From NCBI GenBank assembly GCA_965262565.1, contig CBDHFQ010000031.1:1-55183 (forward strand): a stretch of DNA of 55,183 bases. Reading direction: 5' to 3'. The translations under genes were made by a program, and so were the position numbers. This stretch comes from CBDHFQ01 sp965262565 (GTDB lineage Bacteria > Bacteroidota > Bacteroidia > J057). Within the stretch, counting starts at the first letter, position 1. Each line of letters begins with the position of its first letter. Positions 1-8,447 of this stretch are shown in pieces. The notes beneath the pieces are model-generated. The model ran no database searches. It saw nothing but the letters and a program-made list of their open reading frames with translations, and was not told the DNA's origin.

Positions 1-490
1 TAACTGCTGCATCTTCATTGGGAATGAGTTCTATTCGAAATACCTCACGATCAAGAAAAGTAGTATCTGTGAGAAAACTGTGGGTATAATCTGTGATAAG
101 TGAATTTTCTCTGATCAAATCTTCATTGGTAAAGTCTGAACCCATCCAGGATTGAGACATCATAGAAGGAGGTAATTTTACTGTTCTCTCTATTTTGGGT
201 ACCCAGGACCAGACTTCTTTATCTATTTTTAGATTGGCGTTGCCTTTATCTCTGGCTGGGGCTGTGACCAAAATCATGGCGTAATCATCCCCTTTGGACC
301 ACGCCTTTAGGGTCATATCTCTTGTCCAGGTGGGTCTGATGATAGACATCGTCATCTCAGCCCGTGAACTTTCTATGCCGCGACGGATTTCTTCTGATTG
401 TTGAATAATTTCAGTAGCAGTTTGGGCTTGTATCCAGATTGGTCCGAATATGCATAAGCACCATAAAAAGATCCATTGAGTATAATTCAT
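1..490 (-). CDS. LolA-like outer membrane lipoprotein-sorting protein, C-terminus cut by window edge
   Basis: The gene reads leftward from an ATG at 490 and runs off the window start, leaving about 163 residues visible. A signal peptide (MNYTQWIFLWCLCIFGPIWI, then QAQ) is followed by the sequence SIIRPTWTRDMTLKAWS and then DYAMILVTAPARDKG, KEVWSWVPKIERTVKLP and SWMGSDFTNEDL. This pattern is typical of periplasmic proteins annotated as outer membrane lipoprotein-sorting proteins, which have a LolA-like beta fold. The TetR gene upstream ends only 14 bp before this start, so the two are probably co-transcribed. In many Bacteroidota such a TetR and LolA-like pair is followed by an RND/MMPL or FtsX-type exporter; that would lie outside the window and is inference. 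The ligand cannot be told from the sequence. Confidence 0.82.
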   Translation of the reverse strand, partial: MNYTQWIFLWCLCIFGPIWIQAQTATEIIQQSEEIRRGIESSRAEMTMSIIRPTWTRDMTLKAWSKGDDYAMILVTAPARDKGNANLKIDKEVWSWVPKIERTVKLPPSMMSQSWMGSDFTNEDLIRENSLITDYTHSFLTDTTFLDREVFRIELIPNEDAAV

Positions 491-504
491 GATTCGGATG
501 ATGT

Positions 505-1095
505 TTATTCTATGGGACAATACTTGGCTAATAGTTCCTCTTTGATTTCTTCTAAGGGAATAGCATCTTTTAAAATCAGATATTGAATACCAATGCCATC
601 CAGAGCGGCAGATAAAAGTCTGGCCTCAGTTTGTGCAGCATGGTCATCGTATCCATTGCTTTTCAGCAATTCTGCCATAAAAGGCATGAGGGTGATATAA
701 CGCGACTTAATTATCTCTTCCAGAGTTGGAAATTGTTCCAGTTGAAGGGCGAGAGCTGTAAGAAGACGTGTGTGGTGCTGGTTCCTTTTCATGTAATCGA
801 AGGAAGTGTGAATGAGAAATGCCAATTGCTGTGAAGGCGTTGTCAAATGTTCCATTTGCTTTAATATCTCATCTCCTTCTTCCATAAGATCCTCAATAAT
901 TCCTTCCAATAATTTCATTTTACTAGAAAAATAAGTGTAAATGGATCCTTTGGCTACAGATGCTTTATCTGCCACCTCCTCGACAGTGGTATTGTGGAAC
1001 CCTTGATGTGCAAATAGTGCTAATGCTGCATCTAAAATTTTTTTCTTGCTTTTACTTCTCACTTCCGCTAGTTGTTCTTGACTTCTTGGGCTCAT
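505..1095 (-). CDS. TetR/AcrR family transcriptional regulator
   Basis: This 196-residue protein has an N-terminal TetR helix-turn-helix at about residues 17-63, with ILDAALALFAHQGFHNTTVE and the recognition part KASVAKGSIYTYFSSK. The helical C-terminal part is the ligand and dimerisation domain and gives no ligand clue. An inverted repeat of the kind bound by this family lies 15 bp upstream of its start (1110-1127), so autorepression is likely. The LolA-like gene follows 14 bp downstream on the same strand. The divergent lipoprotein gene starts at 1209, so the same operator could affect both directions. The family assignment is firm; the target is inferred from position. Confidence 0.93.
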   Translation of the reverse strand: MSPRSQEQLAEVRSKSKKKILDAALALFAHQGFHNTTVEEVADKASVAKGSIYTYFSSKMKLLEGIIEDLMEEGDEILKQMEHLTTPSQQLAFLIHTSFDYMKRNQHHTRLLTALALQLEQFPTLEEIIKSRYITLMPFMAELLKSNGYDDHAAQTEARLLSAALDGIGIQYLILKDAIPLEEIKEELLAKYCPIE

Positions 1096-1109
1096 GATAG
1101 AGGTTTTAG

Positions 1110-1127
1110 AATGACTAGTCAGTCATT
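1110..1127. promoter_or_regulatory. Probable TetR operator (inverted repeat)
   Basis: The sequence AATGACT-AGTC-AGTCATT has perfect 7-bp inverted arms around a 4-bp centre. It lies between the TetR gene start (1095) and the divergent lipoprotein gene (1209). TGACTnnnnAGTCA-type palindromes are common TetR/AcrR operators. That it binds this TetR protein is inferred from position. Confidence 0.6.
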
Positions 1128-1208
1128 AAACGATTTCTTTTTTAATTTAGTTGTATTCAGCTGCCCATTTATTCTCTATTTTCGTATGTTATTTACAAAT
1201 TAACTTGA

Positions 1209-2333
1209 ATGAGTAACATAGTTTCTGTGTTCAGTAGGTGGAACTATATATTTTTTGTCATTTCCCCTATACTTCTTTTCACCGCTTGTCTAGAGGTAAG
1301 GGACGTAGAACCACCATCTGCTGCAGGAGGTTCCGACTGGGTAAGTCCCACAGATTATCAAATTTTATTGGATAATTTGAGAACTTCTCTCAATCAACAA
1401 AACGTTCAAAATTATTTGAGATGTTTTAATAGGGAAGAATTGGCATTCGAACCCGTTGCTTCTTTTCTTGCATTAAATGAAAGTCTTTGGTCAAACTGGT
1501 CAGTGGACGATGAACAAACATATCTTAATAATTTATTTGCAAATATTGCAGGACCGACGGGGGGAATCTTATTTTTAGAAGAGCTTGACTTGAGGGATGT
1601 AAGTAGTGATTCCTTGAGATATGTAGGAAGTTACAGATATCAGGTAAGACATGGCGATACTACGATTACGGATGTATTTAGAGGACAGGTTCAATGGGTA
1701 ATGAAGGTCAATCAGTTTAACGAATGGGAAATTTTCAGGTGGATAGATATAGAGGACTGCCAAAGATTCCAGTTGGACATTACTAAAGTCTACTTATATT
1801 CAGTGATGAGAAAAATCAGTTGCATTTGGATATTTATCTCTTTTAGCTTGGCTACTTTGACGGTCATAAGTATTGGATGTAATCCATTCGCCCCCGATTA
1901 TGATCCTGAAGGCTTAGCTGACCAAAGTTTAAGTTTAAATCCCACGAGCATAGAAGGATATTTTGCTACTTTCAAAAATGCTTATGAACTAAGAGATACA
2001 GTCTTATATGGTAGATTATTTACCCAGGACTTTGAGTTTGCCTATTTTGATTTTGAAATTGGTCAGGAAATAAGCTGGGACAGAGCTACAGAGATGAATA
2101 TTGCATATAATTTGTTCCAGTCAGTTCAGCAGATCAACCTTGACTGGAATTTTTTCACCCAATTGGATACCACTGAAGTAGAGGCTTTTGTTGTCAGAAA
2201 TTTTAATTTGACCATCGTACAGGATGAGCAAAATGTGTTTGTAGGTGCAGGAAGAGCCAGATTTCGCTTGAGAAGAAATAACATAGGCGATCCGTGGCTG
2301 GCTTATTTCTGGTTTGATGATTCCGATTTTTAA
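1209..2333 (+). CDS. Two tandem lipoproteins fused into one reading frame (probable frameshift)
   Basis: As sequenced this is one open frame of 374 residues, but it contains two complete lipoprotein units. Residues 1-199 begin with a signal peptide and lipobox (ISPILLFTACLEVRD). A second signal peptide and lipobox begins at Met200 (MRKISCIWIFISF, then VISIGCNPF). The two halves look like paralogues: both are acidic, about 170-190 residues, and share an aromatic-rich ending (EWEIFRWIDIED; PWLAYFWFDDSDF). If one base is removed near 1740-1759, the first unit ends as AKDSSWTLLKSTYIQ with TGA at 1804-1806, overlapping the ATG of the second at 1806. That is a classic coupled-gene junction. A real frameshift or a sequencing error is therefore more likely than a designed fusion. 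The function is unknown; both would be membrane-anchored envelope proteins. Confidence 0.7.
   Translation: MSNIVSVFSRWNYIFFVISPILLFTACLEVRDVEPPSAAGGSDWVSPTDYQILLDNLRTSLNQQNVQNYLRCFNREELAFEPVASFLALNESLWSNWSVDDEQTYLNNLFANIAGPTGGILFLEELDLRDVSSDSLRYVGSYRYQVRHGDTTITDVFRGQVQWVMKVNQFNEWEIFRWIDIEDCQRFQLDITKVYLYSVMRKISCIWIFISFSLATLTVISIGCNPFAPDYDPEGLADQSLSLNPTSIEGYFATFKNAYELRDTVLYGRLFTQDFEFAYFDFEIGQEISWDRATEMNIAYNLFQSVQQINLDWNFFTQLDTTEVEAFVVRNFNLTIVQDEQNVFVGAGRARFRLRRNNIGDPWLAYFWFDDSDF
1806..2333 (+). CDS. Second lipoprotein of the tandem pair (likely independent gene)
   Basis: This would be a 175-residue protein starting at the internal ATG at 1806. The N-terminus is a standard lipoprotein signal, with the sequence TLTVISIGCNPFAPDYD placing the lipidated Cys near residue 25. 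The rest is an acidic, aromatic-rich domain resembling the first half of the fused frame. It is listed separately because a signal peptide in the middle of an exported protein makes little sense, and because the overlapping TGATG at 1804-1808 points to an original start here. No recognised family. Confidence 0.55.
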   Translation: MRKISCIWIFISFSLATLTVISIGCNPFAPDYDPEGLADQSLSLNPTSIEGYFATFKNAYELRDTVLYGRLFTQDFEFAYFDFEIGQEISWDRATEMNIAYNLFQSVQQINLDWNFFTQLDTTEVEAFVVRNFNLTIVQDEQNVFVGAGRARFRLRRNNIGDPWLAYFWFDDSDF

Positions 2334-2398
2334 TTCAACTTGTGCTTGCAGTTTATCAGTTACTATTATTCAACCACTGTTTGTTTCTCTTCAATTGT

Positions 2399-3148
2399 AT
2401 GCCTTTTAAGGACTATTTATCATCACAGCTGTTTCATAGAGTCTCACCCTATATAAAGGTGTACCTCATCTTCTGGTTATTTTGTATAGTATTATTAGCA
2501 CTTTTTGGGTATCGTGGTAGTTTTTTATGGGCCAATGCGCGGAACTCGGCTTTTTGGGATCTGATTATGCCACATTGGACCCACTTGGGAGATGGGGCGC
2601 TACTTATTTCCCTGATAGCATTATGGGTTGGTAGAAAAAATGCGGCTTTGATTATTAGTATGATTATGTGTTTGTTACTATTAACCTTCATTGTTCAAAT
2701 AGGTAAATTATGGTTATTCTCACCTTGGGAGAGGCCATTGACCGTTTTTGAAAATTCGGAATCCTTTCACTACGTAGCAACCAATATTTTGAGATATAAT
2801 GCTTTTCCTTCCGGCCATAGTGCTACTGCTGCTGCTTTGATGGGATTTATCCTCATAGGATTAGATGCAAGTACTACTGTTTACTATGGTATAGCTATCT
2901 TTTCAGTAATTACCTGTTACACCAGAGTATATATCGGGGTTCATTTTATAGGTGATATATTGGCTGGTAGTATAATAGGAGTAGCTTGTTTTTTGTTTAG
3001 CGCCCATATAATCTACCCGGAACTACAGAAAAAGTTGAGTGTTATGGATCCTGAAAAGTTCAAAAGTTTAACCTTGATTTTAAATATATTTATGGGAGTA
3101 GTTACAGCAATAGCCTTCATTTTTTTAGTGAGTGTTCATTATTGGTAG
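2399..3148 (+). CDS. PAP2 superfamily phosphatase, membrane-bound
   Basis: This is a multi-spanning membrane protein of 249 residues if started at the ATG at 2399 (MPFKDYLSSQ). The frame is open back to a GTG at 2342, but that extension looks untranslated. PAP2 signature motifs are visible: ERP after a Lys-containing stretch, FPSGHSATAA (catalytic His) and TRVYIGVHFIGDILAG (second catalytic His and Asp). Members dephosphorylate lipid phosphates such as undecaprenyl diphosphate or phosphatidate at the outer face of the inner membrane. The spacing of the first motif is looser than the usual KX6RP. A second PAP2 gene follows after 16 bp, so the two probably form one operon. The substrate is unknown. 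Confidence 0.88.
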   Translation: MPFKDYLSSQLFHRVSPYIKVYLIFWLFCIVLLALFGYRGSFLWANARNSAFWDLIMPHWTHLGDGALLISLIALWVGRKNAALIISMIMCLLLLTFIVQIGKLWLFSPWERPLTVFENSESFHYVATNILRYNAFPSGHSATAAALMGFILIGLDASTTVYYGIAIFSVITCYTRVYIGVHFIGDILAGSIIGVACFLFSAHIIYPELQKKLSVMDPEKFKSLTLILNIFMGVVTAIAFIFLVSVHYW

Positions 3149-3164
3149 CAGAATTCAGCAATAG

Positions 3165-3758
3165 ATGATAGAATATTTGGCATATCTCGATCAGGAATTC
3201 TTTTTCGTGCTAAATGAGTTACATCATGTTTGGATGGACCCGGTCATGTATTTGATCAGTACCAAAACTTTCTGGATTCCTGCGTATTTAGTGCTCTTAT
3301 ATGCTATTTGGAAACGAGTAGGCACGATAGAATTAATTGTTGTGATTATTTTTATCACTTTGCTTATAACCATTAGTGATCAAACTGCTTCAGGCATCCT
3401 AAAGCCATGGATTCAAAGATTAAGGCCTTGCCGTCCTGAAAATCATTTTTCCAGGGAGGTACATGTCGTTTATCAAAAGTGTGGAGGTAAATTTGGATTT
3501 GTTTCTTCCCATGCAGCAAACTTTTTTGCATTAGCTACCTTTTTAGCTTTGCTATTTAATGAGAAATATTTGTGGTATGTATTTTTTAGTTGTGCAATAT
3601 TAGTAGCCTATAGTAGAATTTACTTAGGTGTTCATTACCCGGGCGATGTTTTGGGTGGTGCTATAGTGGGCATAATAGCGGCCTTATTTATTTGGATATT
3701 ATATACCTGCACCAGACCATATTTCCTTAAGCACTCAAAGCTTAATTTTCGGGAGTAA
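3165..3758 (+). CDS. PAP2 superfamily phosphatase (undecaprenyl-diphosphatase-like)
   Basis: This 197-residue polytopic membrane protein has all three PAP2 motifs well preserved: KPWIQRLRPCRP, FVSSHAANFFALA (SSHA replacing PSGH) and YSRIYLGVHYPGDVLGG. It is closer to the canonical family than its upstream neighbour and resembles small Bacteroidota PAP2 proteins annotated as undecaprenyl-diphosphatases. The likely role is lipid carrier recycling or lipid A dephosphorylation (inference). Its 3' end overlaps by 17 bp the end of the convergent gene on the other strand. Confidence 0.92.
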   Translation: MIEYLAYLDQEFFFVLNELHHVWMDPVMYLISTKTFWIPAYLVLLYAIWKRVGTIELIVVIIFITLLITISDQTASGILKPWIQRLRPCRPENHFSREVHVVYQKCGGKFGFVSSHAANFFALATFLALLFNEKYLWYVFFSCAILVAYSRIYLGVHYPGDVLGGAIVGIIAALFIWILYTCTRPYFLKHSKLNFRE

Positions 3759-4287
3759 ATGCATTCTTCACAAGCATAGAATAATTCTGAATTTCTTCTT
3801 CGGGCCCATACTTAATGCTGGTAGAAGATAACTCTACAATGGTTATATCTTCGCCATCCCTGTTTTCTTGTTTAACACGTAGTTGCAGAATTCGGGAGTT
3901 TTCCATTACCGCAAGATGCTTTTTGTAGACACCAGAAGGAATAGATACAACTTTTTCCTCTCCGTAGTTTAAATAGTCCACAATCGCTTTAATTATTGGT
4001 TCAGCTTGTTTCTTATTCTTGTAGTGCTTTTCATTAGTAATGGAGTAAAGATAGTTTTTGTGAAAGAGGTATTTCGAGACCTGTTTTTCCCCTTTTGCAA
4101 TTAACATGTTCTCTTCTATGGAATCAGATTCTATTTTTTCGAGATAGGTTCTACTTTCTACAAAAGTAGCGACATCCTCTTGCGTTTGCCCAAAAGGCAC
4201 AAAAAGCACATTTTGTGAATTAACTGTCGTTATTAATATGAATTGTAGGGAAAAATACGTCAATAGATAGTGTATACGAAGGAGCAT
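3742..4287 (-). CDS. Secreted protein of unknown function, 181 aa
   Basis: This minus-strand gene is convergent with, and overlaps by 17 bp, the PAP2 gene. It has an N-terminal signal peptide (hydrophobic to about residue 22, ending VNSQ). The mature part is rich in Lys and Glu with the pattern MLIAKGEKQVSKYLFHKNYLY and later ILQLRVKQENRDGEDITIVE. The layout is like small periplasmic LolA-like or DUF-type carriers, but no family can be named with confidence. The 285 bp between its start and pyrG holds no further gene that I can see. Confidence 0.72.
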   Translation of the reverse strand: MLLRIHYLLTYFSLQFILITTVNSQNVLFVPFGQTQEDVATFVESRTYLEKIESDSIEENMLIAKGEKQVSKYLFHKNYLYSITNEKHYKNKKQAEPIIKAIVDYLNYGEEKVVSIPSGVYKKHLAVMENSRILQLRVKQENRDGEDITIVELSSTSIKYGPEEEIQNYSMLVKNAFTPEN

Positions 4288-4540
4288 AAGCGGTTTCCTT
4301 AGAATTACAAGATTTTATTCAAAAGTACATTATTATTATAAATTGGGTATTTCGTTTTTCGTATTTATTTATTGTGCGACCATATATTGTAAGAAATATG
4401 GAAAAGGAGTCATCCTTATATTAATGATGAGTACTATTTAAAGGTGAGCATGAAGCACATGTAATAATTGTGGATAGATACGGACTGATAAGATTATATA
4501 AGAAAAAACTAGAAAGTTATTAAATGTGAATATTGAACCT

Positions 4541-4548
4541 TACTTTTG
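4541..4548 (+). promoter_or_regulatory. Possible pyrG promoter -7 element
   Basis: TACTTTTG matches the Bacteroidota -7 consensus TAnnTTTG and lies 24 bp before the pyrG ATG. The -33 region is poor, so this is only a candidate. Confidence 0.3.
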
Positions 4549-4572
4549 TGAGCATATTAGGGAAATCCATTC

Positions 4573-6246
4573 ATGACGGAACCAACTAAATATATTTTTG
4601 TGACAGGAGGAGTGACCTCTTCTTTGGGTAAGGGGATTTTATCAGCTTCCCTCGCAAAGCTTTTGCAGTTGCGGGGCTATAAAACAACTATCCAAAAATT
4701 TGATCCCTATATCAATATTGATCCGGGTACCCTAAATCCATACGAACATGGAGAATGCTATGTAACGGAAGATGGGGCTGAGACAGATCTCGACCTTGGG
4801 CATTACGAACGCTTTTTAAATGTCAATACTTCCCAGGCGAATAACGTTACTACTGGTAGAATTTATGAGACAGTTATCAGAAGGGAAAGAATGGGGGAGT
4901 ACAAGGGGAAGACCGTTCAGGTTATTCCACATATCACTGACGAGATTAAAAGAAGATTCCAACTATTAAATGTCCATCGCCAGTATGATATTATTATTAC
5001 TGAGATTGGCGGTACTGTAGGAGATATGGAATCTACTCCTTATATAGAGGCATTAAGACAATTTCGTTTTGAGGTAGGTCCTGAAAATTGTCTGGTGATT
5101 CATCTCACACTGGTTCCTTATTTGGAAGCTGTAGGAGAACTAAAAACGAAGCCTACTCAGCACTCTGTGAAAAAACTATTGGAGTCTGGAGTGCAACCCG
5201 ATATATTGGTATGTCGCACAGAACGTAAAATGCCATTGGAGGTAAGAAGAAAAGTGGCCCTCTTTTGTAATGTAAGTATGGATTCGGTGGTAGAAAATAT
5301 TAATGCTCCCACCATTTACGATGTGCCTTTTCTGCTAAAAAAAGAAAATCTCGATTTGAGAACCCTGCAAAAACTAAATCTTGGACCTAAAAATGAACCA
5401 GATTTGAGTTTTTGGAAGCATTTTGTATCGAAATTGAAGAATCCTACAGATGAAATAACCGTCGGATTAGTAGGTAAATATGTTGAATTGCATGACGCTT
5501 ATTTATCTATTGCAGAGTCCTTGAAAATTGCCGGGGCCGAAAACGAACTATATGTAAAAATTGAATACATCCACTCAGAAGATATTTCTTCAAAGAATGT
5601 AGACAGGCTTTTAGGATATCTACAAGGAATTATCGTAGCCCCTGGATTTGGGGAAAGAGGAATAGAGGGGAAAATTTTGGGAGCAAAATATGCCAGGGAA
5701 CACCGAATTCCATTTCTTGGTATTTGTCTGGGAATGCAAGTTGCAGTGATAGAATTTACCAGATCAGTGTTAGGGTTGGCTGAAGCAGATAGCACTGAAT
5801 TCAGTCCTGCTACCTCTGATCCAATTATTTCCTTAATGGAAGAACAAAAACAGGTGAACCAGTTAGGAGGGACCATGCGTCTGGGGTCATATGAGTGCAT
5901 GATTAAAAGAAATACCTTAGCACACAAGGCTTATCACAAAACGCGTATCAATGAACGGCATAGGCATAGGTTTGAATTAAACAATAATTACAAGGAAAGA
6001 CTAGAAGAGAAGGGAATGGTGATGAGTGGAGTCAATCCTGCAACTGATTTGGTGGAAATCATTGAATTAAAAGAGCATCCGTTTTTTATGGGAGTACAGT
6101 TCCATCCTGAATATAAAACAACGATCGAAAGTCCCCACCCTATATTTCTGGCATTTTGTAATGCCGCTCAAAGGTCTAAAGAAGCAAGGGATATCCCCAT
6201 TAATAACAAAAAAAACTCATTGGGAGAAAGGCACGTAAATAAGTAG
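4573..6246 (+). CDS. pyrG: CTP synthase
   Basis: This 557-residue enzyme makes CTP from UTP, ATP and glutamine, the last step of pyrimidine nucleotide synthesis. The synthetase domain occupies about residues 1-270, with the signature KYIFVTGGVTSSLGKGI and QKFDPYINIDPGTLNP near the start and EIGGTVGDMES further in. The class I glutamine amidotransferase domain follows at about 295-535, with nucleophile Cys385 in GICLGMQ and the His/Glu pair in FHPEYK. Length is normal; the last 20 residues are a variable Lys-rich tail. yidC follows after 36 bp, probably in the same operon. Confidence 0.98.
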   Translation: MTEPTKYIFVTGGVTSSLGKGILSASLAKLLQLRGYKTTIQKFDPYINIDPGTLNPYEHGECYVTEDGAETDLDLGHYERFLNVNTSQANNVTTGRIYETVIRRERMGEYKGKTVQVIPHITDEIKRRFQLLNVHRQYDIIITEIGGTVGDMESTPYIEALRQFRFEVGPENCLVIHLTLVPYLEAVGELKTKPTQHSVKKLLESGVQPDILVCRTERKMPLEVRRKVALFCNVSMDSVVENINAPTIYDVPFLLKKENLDLRTLQKLNLGPKNEPDLSFWKHFVSKLKNPTDEITVGLVGKYVELHDAYLSIAESLKIAGAENELYVKIEYIHSEDISSKNVDRLLGYLQGIIVAPGFGERGIEGKILGAKYAREHRIPFLGICLGMQVAVIEFTRSVLGLAEADSTEFSPATSDPIISLMEEQKQVNQLGGTMRLGSYECMIKRNTLAHKAYHKTRINERHRHRFELNNNYKERLEEKGMVMSGVNPATDLVEIIELKEHPFFMGVQFHPEYKTTIESPHPIFLAFCNAAQRSKEARDIPINNKKNSLGERHVNK

Positions 6247-6282
6247 CCTATAGAATTAAAGAAAACTTCATTAAATTTAAAT

Positions 6283-8202
6283 ATGGATAGAAATGCGATA
6301 ACGGGATTTGTGCTTATCACCATATTGATGTTGGTTTATTTTAGATGGTTTGCTCCTAAACCACCTGTTCGAGAGAATCCTTCTACTACTTCAGCTATGG
6401 TAGAAGACTCTTTGCTAAGATCGCCATCTGCTAATGAAATCTCAGATTCATTGAGCCCTGAAGATGTAGCACTTAAGGATTCCCTGGAAGAATTAGCCAG
6501 TAAGTCAAGATATAAAGGATTTTTTGAGGCCTCAAAAGGAGAGGAAAAGCTGCTAAAGATACAAACGGAAGAGTTGACTGTCGTGCTAAATACAAGAGGC
6601 GGTTCCTTCGAAAGTATTACCTTAAATAATCATCTCACCTACGATTCTCTTCCACTTCCCATATATGCAGCGGACAGAAATAATGAGTTTTCTTTCGACA
6701 TAAATTATGGCAATACAAGAAATACGCTAAATAGTGGAGAGTTATTTTTTCAACCACTACAAGAAAAAAATTCTTACAATGTAACAGGAACTGATTCACT
6801 TCAACTCATTCTCAGAGCCAGTATAAACGAAGATCAATATATCGATCAGATATATACCTTTAAAGGCAATGCCTATGATGTAGGGTATGAACTAAAGATG
6901 GTGGGGCTAAAGGAAGATTTAAAAAGCTCTTACTACCTCATCAACTGGAAATCAGAGCTGCCCAGAACAGAACTCTCAGTAGAAAATATGAGGCGTAAGT
7001 CCACTATTGTATATAAACAAAGTGGAGAGGTGGACCGCATTTCTGCCTCGGACGATCCTGAAAAAGAGGAATTGAGAAATGGATATATTGACTGGGTTTC
7101 ATTCAAGAGCCAGTTCTTTTCTCATATCATGATGGCTAACACACCCTTCAGGTCAGTAGATTTAAGAATGAACACTCCAAAGGTGGACGAAATTAACAGA
7201 ATCATGGATGCTACCATTACTATGGACGCTCCCCCTTCGGATAATATTCAACACAAATTCACTTTTTATGCAGGCCCTAACAAGTATCAAATTCTTAGAT
7301 CCTATGATCAGGGATTACAAAAATCTATGGATTTAGGTTGGTGGATCGTAGGATATATTAATATTGGTACTGTTTACATCTTTAGTTTTCTCGAGAAATA
7401 TCTCACTAATTATGGATTGATCATCATCATCCTGGCTTTCATTTTTAGGATGGCCGTTTTGCCTTTCACCTACAGAAGTAATGTGTCTATGGCCAAAATG
7501 AGGGTTATAAATCAAACGCCTGAGATGAAAGAATTAGATGAAAAACACAAGGATGATCCCCAGAAATTACAGATGGCAAAAATGAATGTCTATAAAGAGA
7601 TGGGAGTCAATATGTTTGGAGGATGTTTACCCATGTTATTCTCTTATCCCTTTCTTATTGCCCTATTTTTCTTTTTCCCACAGTCTGTAGAATTACGTCA
7701 GGAGTCCTTTTTATGGGCAGATGATTTATCTACTTACGATAATGTACTGGACTTACCTTTTAGTATCCCTGGATATGGCGATCATGTAAGCTTGTTTACC
7801 CTACTTATGGCTATATCTACTTTTATATATACTTTATATCAACAAAAATCTCAGCCAGCTACAGCCGCTAATAGCCAGATGAAATATATTGCTTATTTTA
7901 TGCCTGTATTTTTGCTGATTTTTTTGAACAATTACTCATCCGGATTAAGCTTATACTATTTTACTTCTAATCTGATCACCATTGCACAAACAAATATCAT
8001 CCGATTCTTTGTTAATGATGACAAACTGCTTGCGCAAATGCGTGAAACGAAAAAGCAGAAAAAGCAGAAAGGGAAAAAAGGTGGGCAACCTAAGTCTCGA
8101 CTGGAGAAATGGATTGAGAAGCAACAGAAAAAGCAACAAGAAATGGCAAAACAGCAAAAGTCCAATTCTGGGGCTTCCAGGAGAGATAGGAGAAAAAAAT
8201 AG
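6283..8202 (+). CDS. yidC: Membrane protein insertase YidC
   Basis: This 639-residue protein inserts and folds inner-membrane proteins, alone or with SecYEG. It starts with a membrane anchor (GFVLITILMLVYFRWF) and has a large periplasmic beta domain at about residues 80-350. The conserved insertase core with several membrane segments spans about 355-590 (FIFRMAVLPFTYRSNVSMAK, then MPVFLLIFLNNYSSGLSLYY). The very basic C-terminal tail of Lys/Gln runs (KQKKQKGKKGG) is typical of Bacteroidota YidC and is thought to contact ribosomes. Membership is unambiguous. Confidence 0.97.
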   Translation: MDRNAITGFVLITILMLVYFRWFAPKPPVRENPSTTSAMVEDSLLRSPSANEISDSLSPEDVALKDSLEELASKSRYKGFFEASKGEEKLLKIQTEELTVVLNTRGGSFESITLNNHLTYDSLPLPIYAADRNNEFSFDINYGNTRNTLNSGELFFQPLQEKNSYNVTGTDSLQLILRASINEDQYIDQIYTFKGNAYDVGYELKMVGLKEDLKSSYYLINWKSELPRTELSVENMRRKSTIVYKQSGEVDRISASDDPEKEELRNGYIDWVSFKSQFFSHIMMANTPFRSVDLRMNTPKVDEINRIMDATITMDAPPSDNIQHKFTFYAGPNKYQILRSYDQGLQKSMDLGWWIVGYINIGTVYIFSFLEKYLTNYGLIIIILAFIFRMAVLPFTYRSNVSMAKMRVINQTPEMKELDEKHKDDPQKLQMAKMNVYKEMGVNMFGGCLPMLFSYPFLIALFFFFPQSVELRQESFLWADDLSTYDNVLDLPFSIPGYGDHVSLFTLLMAISTFIYTLYQQKSQPATAANSQMKYIAYFMPVFLLIFLNNYSSGLSLYYFTSNLITIAQTNIIRFFVNDDKLLAQMRETKKQKKQKGKKGGQPKSRLEKWIEKQQKKQQEMAKQQKSNSGASRRDRRKK

Positions 8203-8276
8203 CCTAAGGTTAATCCCTTGTTAGATAGATAACATAAACATATAACCATAAATCTATAGGGATAAATTTAAACATT

Positions 8277-8444
8277 ATGATTCCGAATAAACGCCTGAAA
8301 ACCCTGGCTTGTATCGGACTTTTATCTATCATGGTATTTTCTGGTTGTTCTATGCTAAGAGGTGATCCTCGCAAGAATTGTAATCATCCTGATCATGGAG
8401 CTTATATGAGAGAACAACAAATGAAAAACTTTAATAAGTACTGA
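8277..8444 (+). CDS. Small lipoprotein, 55 aa, between yidC and rpe
   Basis: A short open frame starts with ATG at 8277 and stops with TGA at 8442-8444. It encodes a lipoprotein signal (RLKTLACIGLLSIMVFSGC) with the lipidated Cys at residue 24, then a short Cys- and His-containing tail (DPRKNCNHPDHGAYMREQ). It sits 74 bp after yidC and only 3 bp before the rpe start, so it is probably co-transcribed with rpe. Tiny lipoproteins of this type occur in Bacteroidota genomes; no function is known. Support comes from the good lipobox, in-frame start and tight packing with rpe. Confidence 0.68.
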   Translation: MIPNKRLKTLACIGLLSIMVFSGCSMLRGDPRKNCNHPDHGAYMREQQMKNFNKY

Positions 8445-8447
8445 GTA

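Noticed and set aside
2342..2398. GTG start for the first PAP2 gene
   Set aside because: It would add 19 residues before a better ATG start at 2399, and the extension lies within 9 bp of the preceding stop.
7951..8249. Phe/Cys-rich minus-strand frames under the end of yidC
   Set aside because: They are mirror images of the Lys-rich yidC tail, with no start context or homology signal.
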